Assembly: GCA_025526915.1 (NCBI GenBank)
Contig: JAHLKH010000053.1
Location: 84,544-148,543, forward strand
Direction: 5' to 3'
Length of the DNA stretch: 64,000 nucleotides
DNA from: Entophlyctis helioformis
Taxonomy: Eukaryota > Chytridiomycota > Chytridiomycetes > Chytridiales > Chytriomycetaceae
Both the position numbers and the translations under genes were made by a program. This document shows, piece by piece, positions 23,071 through 34,140 of this stretch. Position 1 is the stretch's first letter, and every line of letters begins with the position of its first letter. The notes below the pieces were generated by a model, which worked only from the letters and a program-made list of their open reading frames with translations, did no database searches and had not been told where the DNA came from.

Positions 23071-24460
23071 TTATTGCGCCGCAGGGGCAAGGCTCGGCGC
23101 AGACGACGCTTGCCAGACCTGCACAGAGCGGTCGAGCAGGCCGAGCGCGATGCGATCGTCTGCAGCGGCGACGTCCAGCGTCCACACCCACGCGCCCGTG
23201 TCAACAGCGTGCAGCAGCGCGCCGCCAGAGTACACGTGCAGTTTCCCGATCTGCGCAGCACACAACAGCCAGTCGGGCGTGCTGGCTGACGACGCAAGCC
23301 ACGACGGACGGAACCGCGCCAGGCGGGTGACGGCGAAGCCCACGTTGGCATAGCTGATCACCTGGAACGTTCGCTGTTCCGGGTCTTGCAGGCCGGCTGT
23401 CGAGACGATGTAGATTCGGCCGTCCAGACCGCCGACGGCAATGTCCTGATCAACTGTGCCGCCGCCCAACGGGTCGGCCGGTTGGCCAGCTGCGGATGGC
23501 AGTGGCAGAGGCAGAAACTGGCCGGATGCAATCTGCCAGACACATTCGCATGGTCAGCCGGCACGACGTTGGACGGTGACTGCATGGCATTTGCCGAGAA
23601 AAGGCAGTGCATGGCGCCAGACGTGGCCATAGTCTGCAGCCGCCAGGACTCACACATTGGATCTGGGACGGCAAGGGGATGGACGCATGGCAAGACCCTT
23701 CGGCGACCAGATGCAGCGCGCGTCTGCCATCACAGACGGCAATGTAGTGCGACACAGCGCCGCCCGCATCGCGAATGGCAACCGGGTGCACAGCGCGGAT
23801 GATGCGGCAGGCATCGGCGTCGGGCGGCTGCGGCAGCGTGATGTGCGCGAGCCGTGCCTTCCACGCCACGGCGCCCATCATGTCGAGCGTCGTCACGGCG
23901 CCAAACGTGTCGCCCACGACGATGCGGGCCAGACGGTCTGGCAGCGGCTGCACGGCAACGCACGAGATGGGCGAGCCCATGTCCTTGCGGGTGAAGATCT
24001 GCTCGCCGCCCAGCACGACGGCGACGGTGCCCGACGCATCGCCAGCGACCAGATCCATAGGAGTGTGCGGAGCCAGGTTGCCGGCCGCGAGTGCAGCGAC
24101 ACACGAGCCCTTGGTGTCGATGTGCTGCTGGTCCACGGCAAGCGTGAGGGGCTGCGTGGTCGACTGTGTGCTCGGCTGCGTGCCTGCAGGCCTGTCCAGA
24201 CCCAGAGCCGTCAGCCGGCCCGCGTTGTCCGAGACGGTCACGGCACCGGCCACAAAGGCGACGCCGGTCACGTCGTGCGCCGAGTGCCAGCGAGCGAGCA
24301 GTTCAAGGCTGGTGTCTGTGGTGTCTGCCGTGGTGTCTGGCCTTGTGCCTGCCGTGTCTGCCGCAGTGCCAGTGGTGGGTGTTTGGGCGAGCAGAGCCAG
24401 CGGGCCCTTTGCCACGACGTCGGCCAGCAGCGACTCGAAGAGCGCATCGTCCATGTGCAT
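23071..24460 (-). CDS. WD40-like beta-propeller protein, family not assigned
   Basis: Starts MHMDDALFESLLADVVA. The body is made of short beta-rich repeats with GD or D-turn patterns, for example DLVAGDASGTVAVVLGG, IVVGDTFGAVTTLDMMG, IAVGGLDGRIYIVS and the last blade IALGLLDRSVQVWQASS, consistent with a seven-blade propeller of about 415 residues. One intron (23517-23653, 137 nt) joins SQIQC to FLPLPLPSAA. Canonical WD dipeptides are largely missing, so the subfamily (nucleoporin-, ciliary- or scaffold-type) is not decidable by eye. It shares a 362-bp divergent promoter region with the F-box gene; that region holds gtccgtctgtccgtc repeats (24467-24535). Confidence 0.6.
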
Positions 24461-24822
24461 GCGTGCCTGAGTGTGTCCGTCTGTCCGTCTGTCCGTCAGT
24501 GCCCGAGTGTGTCCGTCAGTGTCCGCCAGATCGACGGGCCGATGCTGCTCCAGCGGGTAAATGGCGCACTCGCCGCATGGCCCCAAGTTGCCCTTCCCGA
24601 GTCTCGTCACCGTGACTCACCCTGTTGTGCAGCAGCACCAGAAGTAGCACCAGAAGCAGTCTTGGCAGTCTTGGCAGTCGCACCAGTCGCACCAGTCCAG
24701 TAGTCGCACCAGCCCAGTAGTCCAACCACCCACTCACGCTCCAGCCTCTCCAGCCTCGCCAGCCTCTCCAGCGGCCTCCAACTCCAGCGTCCGTGCCTGC
24801 TGCCCAACGAACCGACCGAGCC

Positions 24823-27576
24823 ATGCTGCCTGCCACTCCGTCGTCGGGAAGCGCTGCGCTGGAAAGCGGGCCGGCTCCTGCATGCGGCTGCAACCAGCCC
24901 GACTGTCCAAACGCCGGCGCCCAGCAGACCCAGCAGACCCAGCAGACCCTGCCACAGACCCAACACACACAACAGCAGACCCACGCGGTGCATCCGTCCG
25001 CCCTGCTTGCGCGGCTCGACGCTGCTGCCATGGCCCACCACCGCACCACCGTGTCGGCATCGCTGGACCTGATCGCCCAGGTGCTCAATGCCGTCGCCAA
25101 CGGCGTGCTGCCCGATACCGCCACGCTCATGCAGAGCAGGCTCGCCCTGTCGCTCCTGCGCGACAGTCTGGGCGGCTCGGCTCCGTCCAGCTCCCATCAG
25201 CCCTTCCACCACCAATTCCACCACCACCACCACCACCACCAATTCCACCAGAACCAGAATCAGATCCACAATACCAGCAGCCAGGCCCTGCCGCTCCAGC
25301 CAGCCAACACGCAGCGCTCCGTGGCCAGCCCGCCACTTCAACTGCAGCAGTATGGCCCTGGTCCTGGCCCGCCGCCGCCGCCGTGGCAATGGGGTGCACA
25401 CCCCGCTCTCTCTCGCAGCCAGTCGGCCTCGTCCAGCACACATTCGCCGCTACCACGCAGAGATGACCAACGCCTGCTTCAACGGTACGACCACCACAGC
25501 CGCAGCCACAGCCACAACCAACATCATCAACATCAACAACTCCCCATCCTCCAAGCTCTTCCGCAGATCCCTCAACTGGATCGCCAGCCGCCCCGTCCTG
25601 CCATCCACTCAGACGCGTCCCATCCAAGCCTGCACCAAAGCCTCCCCGTGTCGCTCCAGCCACAACTCCTTTCTGCCAACCCCACCGAGTCGCCGCAAAA
25701 GCACCTTGCTCTCGCACAGCAGCCCTGCAAGCGCACCGCCGTCCACCCCTCGTCAAAGTCGCGCAAGCCGCACAGCCAGCGGCCGCTGCCCAAGCTTCCT
25801 CCAGAGATCCTTCGCATCATCTTTGACTTTCTCGAAGACGTTTGGCTGACAAACCGCCGTCGCTCCGTGTCGTCAGAGTCTCGCGCCAGCTCGTCCGAGT
25901 CGGTCTCGGCGGCTTCAGCAGCATCTCGGCCGTCCTCTGTGGCCTCTTCGCCACAAATCACCATGCCGCCTCTGCCTGCACATGACGCCAACGGCATTGG
26001 GGCGGCAATCTTGTCATCTCCTATTGCAGTAGGCCTTGGTCTGGCTCCTTCCCTGGACGGCCAACAGGAACACACCATGGATGCCCACACATCGCCGACA
26101 CAGCATCAACTGCCGCACCAGCTGCATCACGATCCCAGCACGCCAACACTGGCATTCGATATTAATGCACATATTGCGTCCACTGCAGATCCCTCGCTTG
26201 GCAACACCTCGCCTGTTCATCGCATGGGAGAGCCGGCTCTCATCCCAGCACTCGTCCAAATCTCGCTCGCCAATGCATCGCTCGTCTGTCGCGAGTGGCA
26301 CGCCGTCGCACAGTCGTGCCTCATGCGCAAGCCCGTGATCAGCAACAGGCAGCAGCTCCGCGCTCTCATCCTCGCCTCGACGCGATACCTGCATTACATT
26401 GACCGCCTGACCATTGGCCACATTGCGTTTGGAGATCCTGCGGATGCCGGCCTGCTTGCAACGCTCTTTAATGGACTCGTTAACCTGCGCATGCTCGAGC
26501 TGTCCGTCTCTGACCTGCGGCCCTCCACGCTCGACTCGATCGTCGCACAGTTTCCAAACCTGCGTTCTCTTCAGCTGCATTGTCCCCGGCATGCCCCTCG
26601 CACAGATGAGCCTTGGATCACTGCTGCGTCTGACTTTCCCAGACTGGCAGAAGCCATTGGCAGGCTGACGACCCTGCATCTCCACAGTGGTGAGTGCCTT
26701 GTTCAGCTTGGCTCGCGCTTGCTGATTCCAATATCTCTGGCACTGACCCGCGCACCTCGTGACTCTTCCGGCTTGTGCACAGTCCTCTACCAGACGAATG
26801 CGCACATGCACCAGTTCATGGCCGAAAGTGCACATTCGCTGCGAAATCTCAATCTGGGCCGAACGTGGATTCCAGACAGCATCCTCATCGCATACGCAAC
26901 TCGCTGCATCAAGCTCGAAACGATCTGGCTCGAGGAAAACACGTCTATCAGCGACGACGCCATTATCAGTGTCGCGCAGCACTGCCCGCAGCTGATGGCC
27001 ATCAAGATGCGCAACTGCGTCAACGTCACAGATGCGTCGGTTGCGCAGATTGCACAAAAGTGCCCGCTCCTCAAGGCGATCGGCATCAGCTACACCCTCT
27101 GCGGCAATGGCACGATCGAGGCGTTTGTTGCGCAGGCAGAGTCGCATAGCCCGACTCTGTCTCGACCGCAGAGCCTCTTGCTGTCACGGCCCCTCAGCAC
27201 GCCTCAATTGCACACCTGCTTCATGAACGACCTCACCGTCACTCGCCCGGTGCTCAGCGCCTTTATTCAGGCACACGGCCAAACCCTCCGCACGCTCTCC
27301 TTGTCGGGCATCGACACGGTCAACGACGCAGTCGTGTACCTCATTGCGACATCCTGCCCAAACCTCCGCCGTCTGGACATTGCCGACTGTGGCGACGGCA
27401 GACACGCCTCGAGCAAGATCACCAGCACGGCCATTCTCTCCCTTCTCGACATGTGCCCGAAGCTGGAGAACCTGGTCATCTCGGGCATTGACGGGCTGGC
27501 CCCGTCGTTTGTGGACAGCATTGAGATGCGGCTCAGCACGAATCGCTTCTGGCTCACAGCGCCTTCTTGCGGATGA
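24823..27576 (+). CDS. F-box / leucine-rich-repeat protein (SCF substrate receptor)
   Basis: Predicted substrate-recruiting subunit of an SCF (Skp1-cullin-F-box) ubiquitin ligase. A long His/Gln/Pro-rich N-terminus includes a His run at about 25220-25240. The F-box begins LPKLPPEILRIIFDFLEDVW (near residue 325) and is interrupted by a low-complexity insert before LANASLVCREWHAVAQSC, the second half of the motif. LRRs of the cysteine-containing type follow (CIKLETIWLEENTSISDDAI, CPQLMAIKMRNCVNVTD, CPNLRRLDIADCGD). One intron at 26690-26782 (93 nt, divisible by three and stop-free) joins LHLHS to VLYQTN, so an unspliced transcript would still read through. Upstream of the ATG are gcaccagtc and ctccagcct repeats. 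Confidence 0.85.
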   Translation: MLPATPSSGSAALESGPAPACGCNQPDCPNAGAQQTQQTQQTLPQTQHTQQQTHAVHPSALLARLDAAAMAHHRTTVSASLDLIAQVLNAVANGVLPDTATLMQSRLALSLLRDSLGGSAPSSSHQPFHHQFHHHHHHHQFHQNQNQIHNTSSQALPLQPANTQRSVASPPLQLQQYGPGPGPPPPPWQWGAHPALSRSQSASSSTHSPLPRRDDQRLLQRYDHHSRSHSHNQHHQHQQLPILQALPQIPQLDRQPPRPAIHSDASHPSLHQSLPVSLQPQLLSANPTESPQKHLALAQQPCKRTAVHPSSKSRKPHSQRPLPKLPPEILRIIFDFLEDVWLTNRRRSVSSESRASSSESVSAASAASRPSSVASSPQITMPPLPAHDANGIGAAILSSPIAVGLGLAPSLDGQQEHTMDAHTSPTQHQLPHQLHHDPSTPTLAFDINAHIASTADPSLGNTSPVHRMGEPALIPALVQISLANASLVCREWHAVAQSCLMRKPVISNRQQLRALILASTRYLHYIDRLTIGHIAFGDPADAGLLATLFNGLVNLRMLELSVSDLRPSTLDSIVAQFPNLRSLQLHCPRHAPRTDEPWITAASDFPRLAEAIGRLTTLHLHSGECLVQLGSRLLIPISLALTRAPRDSSGLCTVLYQTNAHMHQFMAESAHSLRNLNLGRTWIPDSILIAYATRCIKLETIWLEENTSISDDAIISVAQHCPQLMAIKMRNCVNVTDASVAQIAQKCPLLKAIGISYTLCGNGTIEAFVAQAESHSPTLSRPQSLLLSRPLSTPQLHTCFMNDLTVTRPVLSAFIQAHGQTLRTLSLSGIDTVNDAVVYLIATSCPNLRRLDIADCGDGRHASSKITSTAILSLLDMCPKLENLVISGIDGLAPSFVDSIEMRLSTNRFWLTAPSCG

Positions 27577-28184
27577 TGTATTGTGAATGAATTGAGCGGT
27601 GACAGCTTGAATGGATAATCTGACGAGAGACCCGTGTCTGTCCGCTGGACCAAAAGCGGGGAACAAGGTCGTTGGCAAGGACTGTTCCGATTATCCGCGT
27701 GGCGAATGACTCCGCAACGGTGTTCCGGGCCAAAACTTGCCTGGCAATGGCGGAGTTTGAAAGTTACGGCGAGACGAACGGGCCAATGAGCGCGATGCGG
27801 CCCGGGCGAGAGAAGGAGGGAAGCTCGTGCCCCGGTGTATCAATAAACTAGCGATGTGCGCACAACGCAGCCGTTTTGGTTTCTGCAGCGGCCACGACCC
27901 CTGCAGTGCCATCCACAACACCGTCGTCACGACGCCAGAAACCGCAGAAAACGCGCGTTTGTTTTTCCGGCGGCTCGGGCCAATTTGTGCAAGCCCGCGG
28001 GCTTTTCAAAGCCCAGCAGCGTCGGTGTATCAACAATAGCCGCGGCCAAAGCTGCCGGCCCCTGCCGGTCGCTGCCGGTCCCAATGCACACAGCCGGGTG
28101 ATAAAAGCCGTGGGGCCACCCACCCACCCCCAATGCATTCTCTCCAGCACGCAGCACTCTCCCACGCCACATACCAGCAGCGTC
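27577..28184. promoter_or_regulatory. Intergenic region with the AUR1 promoter
   Basis: 608 bp without a gene. A TATA-like ataaaag at 28101-28107, 78 bp before the AUR1 ATG, is the likely core promoter. Two imperfect direct copies of ggtgtatcaa(t/c)aa occur at about 27834 and 28023. Nothing else was recognised. Confidence 0.5.
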
Positions 28185-29663
28185 ATGCAACCCCGACTCA
28201 AGCTCGCTGCTGCGACCATCGCCCCGCTGCGCCTCGACACCGCCATCGCAGCCGCTGGCAGTGCCCGTGATCAAGCATCTGCTGCTTCGACCACCGCGGC
28301 AGCCAGCAGCGCCAAGGCTACCAGCGCGGGCGCATCCATTTCAGCAGCCCCGGCATCCCCACGGACACCACATTCGCAGTCGACAGCCATCAACACCACC
28401 AGCGGCATCGCAAGCAGCGCCAAGAAGCCCATCAAGAGCAAGCTCGCCAGCAGCAGCAGATCCTACGCACCGCTCGACTCGCCCCTCAAAAAGTCGGATC
28501 CGTTTCCGTTCTTTGGCCCAAGCAACCGCTCGCTGCGGGTCCATCTGTATGCCCAGTACGCTGCGATCACTGGATCAAGCACGGCGCCGCAGTCGCCACT
28601 TGCACCGCACGCCAAGTCGGCTGCCTCCACGCTCCTGTCGACGCTCGCTGCAATGCGTCCGCTCGGCCCCACCCTCCTCTGGCTGCTCCTGTTTGTCAAC
28701 TGCAAGTACATCCCTGCAGCTATCCGGCCAGCCATCAACGTCACGACCCTGCCGTGGCTCGACAGCCTCATTTTCGGCACGAGTCTCGGTCTCCTGGGCT
28801 CGGCCATGGCATGCGTCGCGGTTGGATACGCGGCCACGCGGTCGCACAAGGCAGCCTACTGTGCGTTCCTGCCGCTCATTCTGGCGTCGCTGCACGAGGT
28901 GGCTGCCACGCCCGTCAACCCGGTGTTCGACCTGCTCTTCTTCCTGCCCTACGGCGTGCTGCACTACATCTCGCCCGTGCTGTTTGCCGTCTGGCTGAAG
29001 CGCTGCGGCCCGTCGGGCTCGGCCGGCGTGTTCCTCTCGGCCCTCGGCTGGCAGAACCTTGCCGGCGTGGTCACGCAGATCGTCCTGCCGTGCGCGGCGC
29101 CGTGGTACAACGACAAGTACGGCACGGCGGCCGCGTCGTACAGCCTGCCGGGCGACCCGGCCGGTCTGGCCAACGTCGACAAGCTCTTTGGCACGCACAT
29201 GTACACCACGACGTTCAACTCGTCGCCGCTCGTGTTTGGCGCCATGCCGTCGCTGCACTCGGGCTTTGCGTTCCTCATCATGCTGTTTGCCGTGCATGTC
29301 GCGCCGCGGCGTGCGGCCCTGCCTGCGATGGCGTACGTGCTGTGGATGTGGACGGCCACCATGTACTTTCGCCATCACTACATGGTGGATCTGGTCGCTG
29401 GCGGTCTGTATGCCTTTGTCGCGTACTGGTCGTGCCGTCGCTCGCTGGGCGGCGTCTCTGGATTCGCTCTCCTTGTGCACCAGCTCGAGACCCCGCCCGC
29501 GACGGCCGACACCGAGACTCTCCTGCCCATGTACAAGAGCAAGATGGCCGACGACGAGCACGCCATGCTGGTGTCGTCCGTCTTGGTGGACATGGCCAGC
29601 GATACGGCTTCCACGCTCATTGGCTCCGACTCGGACAGCGACACGGACTCGTCTCGCTGCTAG
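28185..29663 (+). CDS. AUR1: Inositol phosphorylceramide synthase catalytic subunit (AUR1-like, PAP2 superfamily)
   Basis: Transfers phosphoinositol from phosphatidylinositol to ceramide in the Golgi, the essential fungal sphingolipid step. A Ser/Ala-rich N-terminus of about 130 residues precedes at least six hydrophobic helices. The signature stretch GTHMYTTTFNSSPLVFGAMP then SLHSGFAF corresponds to the PAP2 C2 motif and adjoining AUR1-specific sequence, and MYFRHHYMVDLVAG is the C3 motif with the catalytic His and Asp. The protein is 492 residues with no intron. The C-terminus is Ser/Asp-rich. A pyrimidine tract (29667-29700) follows the stop. AUR1-type enzymes are targets of aureobasidin A in other fungi; sensitivity here is unknown. 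Confidence 0.93.
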   Translation: MQPRLKLAAATIAPLRLDTAIAAAGSARDQASAASTTAAASSAKATSAGASISAAPASPRTPHSQSTAINTTSGIASSAKKPIKSKLASSSRSYAPLDSPLKKSDPFPFFGPSNRSLRVHLYAQYAAITGSSTAPQSPLAPHAKSAASTLLSTLAAMRPLGPTLLWLLLFVNCKYIPAAIRPAINVTTLPWLDSLIFGTSLGLLGSAMACVAVGYAATRSHKAAYCAFLPLILASLHEVAATPVNPVFDLLFFLPYGVLHYISPVLFAVWLKRCGPSGSAGVFLSALGWQNLAGVVTQIVLPCAAPWYNDKYGTAAASYSLPGDPAGLANVDKLFGTHMYTTTFNSSPLVFGAMPSLHSGFAFLIMLFAVHVAPRRAALPAMAYVLWMWTATMYFRHHYMVDLVAGGLYAFVAYWSCRRSLGGVSGFALLVHQLETPPATADTETLLPMYKSKMADDEHAMLVSSVLVDMASDTASTLIGSDSDSDTDSSRC

Positions 29664-29837
29664 TTGCCTCTCTCCCTCTCTCCCTCTCCCTCTCTCTTCC
29701 TATAGATACACACCATGTTTTAATACCACCCACCAAATACATCCAAACGCATCTGCATCATCCCACTGTTTAATCGATTCTGGTACATGTATAAGAGAGA
29801 CAGAACGGACAGCATGGCATCTGGCCATGCACTCTCG

Positions 29838-32115
29838 TCAAGACCAGTCGGCATACTTTACGATACGGCGCTTGCACGCGTACTTGCTATGTAGTATCCC
29901 CGCCACAAAGTCGTCGGGCAGGAGAGGATCCGCATGCGCATCCGCATCCGCATCCGCCGCTCGCTGTCGATGGGCACTGTCATGCGAGGCCAGGAAGTCG
30001 GGTACAGGCGGCGCGGGCACCGACGCAAACAACGAGCAGGACTGCAGCGTGTAGAAGTAGGACAGACAGCGTGGGGTTGACGCGCAGAGCGTGGCGCAGT
30101 GGTCGCCCGAGGCGGACGGCGACTTTGAAATGAACGATCGCGGTTGTGCGGGGAGCGTTATTGTGGCTGGCGGTCCAATACGCGCGGGGAATGCCGACCC
30201 CTTCTGTTTGGCTGGCGTGTAGTACGGGTGGGCGTAGGGCTCGTACGGGGGATACTTTGCCCGCAAGATGTCTTGCAGGATAACAGGTGTGCGGATGCGC
30301 GGTTTGAGCGACTGGGCACTGAGCACGCGGTGGTCGAGCACCAGGTCGTGCAAGAGTGCCATGTCGGTGTACGTGGCCGGCTGGTACACGACCGGCACGC
30401 TGCACGAGTCCTGCGTGAAATCAAAGCCGGCTGTTGAGCTGCGGGACAGGTAAGGGTAGAGGCCCGGCAGAGGTGTCAGACGTATGCCCGCCTGGGCCAG
30501 ACAGAGTGCGAGCCGCACGTCGCCCGAGGCATGTGTGGCAAGGGTCGCATCACACGTTTCCTTGACGCCGTGCAGTCGCTTGACGGCCTCTCTCGAAAGC
30601 ACGATACCGGACTCTGACTGCGCGACATTCAAGGCCCTTCGACCGCTCGTCTTGACGACCGTGCTGTTGACAACCACAGACGGCCTGCCAAAGTAGTGGG
30701 GCTTAGTGTACGTGTATCGCGACAAGATATGCTCGAGATGGTCGAGGAACACAAAGGCGGTATCGGGGACGAGAGCGAACCACTTGGTGGCCGGGTAGAA
30801 GCGGTACAGGTGCAGCAGGTACTCGATCGTGTCCCGACGTGACGCCGCGTGAGCGTTCTGCCCGCCATGCTCCGAGTCCGAGATTGATGCTGCCATGGAC
30901 AGCGAAGAAGGATGTGTGGCCAGTGCAGAATCCGATCGGGCAGCGTCGCGTTTGTCCAGTCGGAGTGCGGATATCCAAGTTGGCAATGGCAAGTTTTGGG
31001 GGAATGTGCCAGTGGCGTGGTCGAGTGAATGGCGACGCGACGCGACAAGGCCGTGGCAGATCCCGAGGCGGGGGTGGAAGGAGAAGGAGACAGGCATCAG
31101 CAAGCCACGCATGGCATCAAGAGCATCACAAGAAACAGGGACAGCCAAGCAGGGCAGCATGGCGGAGCGGAGAGGAGCAGACACGACATCCGAGAAAACG
31201 CGTCCACTCACCAGCTTTGAGCAGACTCTCGTCCATGACATGGTCGACTGAGCCGTTGACAAGATGCTGGATCCGCACAACCCGCCGCTGGCCACGCACC
31301 GAGTCGCAGTCGTCTAGGGGACAGTCAGCCAGTCTTCGACCGCTCATTGCAGCATCCCACGGCTCCTCAAACACGAGCACGTTCTCCACATGCCACAGCA
31401 TCGAGTTGGCGAGCATGATCTCGACACCGGGCTTGAAGGCATCAGGAGCAACGATACCGACGGCGAGACCCGACCATCGTGTCTGGTAGTGTCCGAGCGT
31501 AAAGGCAGGCTCGTAGGGCAGCACATGATGGCTGCCGCTGCTGCCGCTGCCCGTCGCGCCATCCTCGAGCGACTGGTACACGAATTGCTGCTGGGTTGGC
31601 ATGAGCGTGTTTGCGTTGTCTGCCTGCTCGTTGCTAGGAAGACACGCATCGCGGCCGGCCAAGCGCAGATGCGCCAGCTCGCTTACAACAATCCACAATA
31701 CAAGGGCGACCGCGAGGAGAGCGACAAAGAGCGGTGTGGCTGTCGTGGCGCTGGTGGCGGTGGCGGTGGCGGTGGCCGCCTTGGCCCTCCGATTGGACGA
31801 GCCGCTTGTATGACAGGAATGGCACTCGCACCATGGAGCCCACGAGCATGACTTGGCAGGCTCGCGTTCGGCCGAGTCAAAGTCGACCGTCGCGCAGCCT
31901 GACGCATATGAAGATATAGAGGCGATGCTGAAGGGTGTAAAGGGGATGGCGGGGATGGCAGCATTGCCCGTGCTGGTGGGCGATGCAGTGTTGTCTCCAG
32001 TACGCTCGCACGCCACGGCATTGCGGTTGTCGGTGAGCGTGTCGGCCGGCCCCGGACCTGCATCGGTCTCGTTGGTGTCGCTTTGGCATGCTGCCGTCGA
32101 CCAATGGCTGCTCAT
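29838..32115 (-). CDS. GT31-like type II membrane protein lacking the DxD motif (paralogue A)
   Basis: Type II Golgi-type protein: a 107-residue cytosolic region, then the anchor PLFVALLAVALVLWIVVSEL, a luminal stem and a fringe/C1GALT-like domain. The catalytic-site segment reads WFALVPDTAFVFLDHLEHIL, where its neighbour at 32366-34077 has a canonical LDDDTYFFFDNL; the metal-binding DxD is therefore gone (VPD). Other landmarks are kept: SESGIVLSREAV, SGDVRLALCLAQAGI, FDFTQDSCSVPV. A C-terminal Cys pattern (HCATLCASTPRCLSYFY) resembles a PAN/Apple module. One long intron at about 30890-31211 joins LLKA to SISDSEHGG. The DxD loss suggests a non-catalytic or metal-independent role, but no other break is seen. 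Confidence 0.82.
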
Positions 32116-32365
32116 GAATTTTGACTTTGCGGTCAACCGAGTGGAGTTGGTCGCGCGGAGATGGCCGCACAACTCGCTGGGGCTACTCTGGATGAGGAAT
32201 GCATTGACAGCGAGACTTTATCGGTGGGAGAGTGGGGGTGGGTAGCGTGGGGAAGGAAGAGTGCAACGTGGGACACCAGGATTGTTTTCTCACAGGGACA
32301 GAGTTGGTGTAGACAACAGGCCAAAAGAAGGACACAGCTAGAAGGAGAGTGAAACAAGTGAGATA

Positions 32366-34077
32366 TCACGGTTTGGTTGTCGTCAAGCATTGAAAGTGCT
32401 GCGGCACCACACCGGACGTGTATCCGTCCTTGGGCTTGGCATTCGGGATGGCATTCTTGAGCCAGCACTCGGAGCCGGTGAAAACATACGCCGTACACTG
32501 CTTGTCGTCCAAGCACTCTTTTCTGCACGCGCCAGCATCAGGGAGGGCAAAGTGCCGCAGATCGCCGCCCGTGCGATCGGTGTTGGAGGCCATGGCAGGC
32601 GGACTCGGATGCCAGTCGTGGTAGACGGCCGCCATATTGAGCGGCTTGCCTTCTTTCCGCAACCGCTGGTCCAGATCGCCGAGCTTCTGGATCTGCTTGA
32701 CCAGCAGATGGTGGAACGAGATGGGCTTGTGGCAGGCGTCCTTGGTGAACCAAAAGTCGTCGTTGGGCGGGTCGCGGTAGAACCCAGACGGATCGGTCAT
32801 GAAGATCTTGTGGTCGCGCAGACAGAGCGCCACGCGGATATCGCCGGCCCAGCAGCCCATGTACTTGACAATGCACTCGTTGAGGTTGGACATCATCTTG
32901 GCCATGGCGCCGCGCGAAATGACGATGCCCGAGCCGCCGTGCGCGAAGCCAGGTCCCTCTCCCCACGCTTTGACGCCGTCGCAGCCAATGAACATGTTGT
33001 GCGATCCAATGTAGTGCGGCTGGTTGGGATCGTACTTGTCGAGCAGCTCCTTGAGATTGTCAAAGAAGAAGTAGGTATCGTCGTCGAGCATGATGTACCA
33101 GTCGGCGTTGGGGAACCGTGTCCACAGTTCGCGGAAGCCTGGAAAGTTTTTGTGCGCATCCGCCTTCCAGCCGAGCGAGCCTTCGTCTGGCTTGACGGCA
33201 TCGTCCGCCCGCTTGTCCAGTGTTGGCGCCTCAGCTGCATTGAAACGGCAGTCGGCGAACGATGGGCGATCGTGCAAGAGTAGTGGGTGGTCAGTCTCTC
33301 ATCATGCAGGCGACTCTGGACAGGCAAGCCAGCACAAGACAACATACGCTGATCGTCGCGCCTGGACTTGGGCTTGGCACTGATGAGGTCGGCGAGCGGG
33401 TCAGGCACCGACAGGTTTGCGTACAAGCCCGTGTACACGTCGATCATGTCGTGGTGGCCGACACGCACGCCCGGCGCCTCGCCGATGATGATGAGGTTGC
33501 GGATCGGCGCCAGATACGTCAGCAGCTGCACGGGCGTGCGCTGTAGAGCAACGTCACGGCCAGTCTTGAGGGCGACGGCAAAGTGGTCGTAGAGCGGGTT
33601 GAGCGCGCCGGCCGAGAGATCGGCTGCAGAGGGCTTGTAGACGGTCTTGCTGCTGCTGCTGCTGCTGCTGCTCTGGCGGGCCGTCGAGGCGGCGGTGTCG
33701 GCCAGACGGGCAGCGGCGCCAAGGGCAGCGTCGGGCACGGCATTGGCCTGTGATGGCTGTGCAGCGGGATTCGCAGGGACCCGAGGCACAAACTTGGCGG
33801 ACGAGTCGAGGGCGGCGTCGGCAGGCGCAGGCGCAGGCGCAGGCGGGTCAGCGGGGGCGCCCGGGACGAGCGGCAGGGCCGACATCGACTCTGGGTCGTG
33901 GGCGGCGGCCGAGCGCGCCAGCATGCCGTATGTGGTCAGGAAGAGGGCGGCCGCGACGGCGGCGACAAGGAACCAGCGGTAGCGCGGCGAGGTGACGACC
34001 ATGCGCAGGAACCGCTTGGGGTCCTGCAGCAGGCTTGCGCTGGGCGGGCCGCTGCGTCCGAGGCGGGGCGGGTACAT
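32366..34077 (-). CDS. GT31-family (fringe/C1GALT-like) glycosyltransferase with C-terminal PAN/Apple-like module (paralogue B)
   Basis: Predicted Golgi galactosyl/GlcNAc-type transferase; donor and acceptor are unknown. The N-terminal anchor WFLVAAVAAALFLTTYGML is followed by a Pro/Ala/Ser stem with an 8-Ser run (CTG/TGC repeats, 33646-33672). The catalytic domain has the metal-binding motif YIMLDDDTYFFFDNLKELL, then GGSGIVISRGAMAKM, CWAGDIRVALCLRDHKI and FWFTKDACHKPISFHHL. The C-terminal CRKECLDDKQCTAYVFTG is a PAN/Apple-like cysteine pattern. One intron (high end about 33345) joins SRRDDQ to TDHPLLLHDRPSF. It lies head-to-tail with paralogue A, 250 bp apart, and the two align along their length, so this is a tandem duplication. 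Confidence 0.9.
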
Positions 34078-34095
34078 GGCTGCCGACTCGCACGC

Positions 34096-34140
34096 TGTGG
34101 TGTGTGTGTGTGGTGTGTGTGGATGTGAGTGGATGTGGCT
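34096..34140. repeat. TG-rich simple repeat in the 456-bp gap between GT31-B and SF1
   Basis: gtggtgtgtgtgtgtggtgtgtgtgg, just upstream of the GT31-B start (minus strand). The gap 34078-34533 shows no gene: its plus-strand open frames are composition artefacts rich in agccacagaa and cagcgagtcag repeats. Confidence 0.6.
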
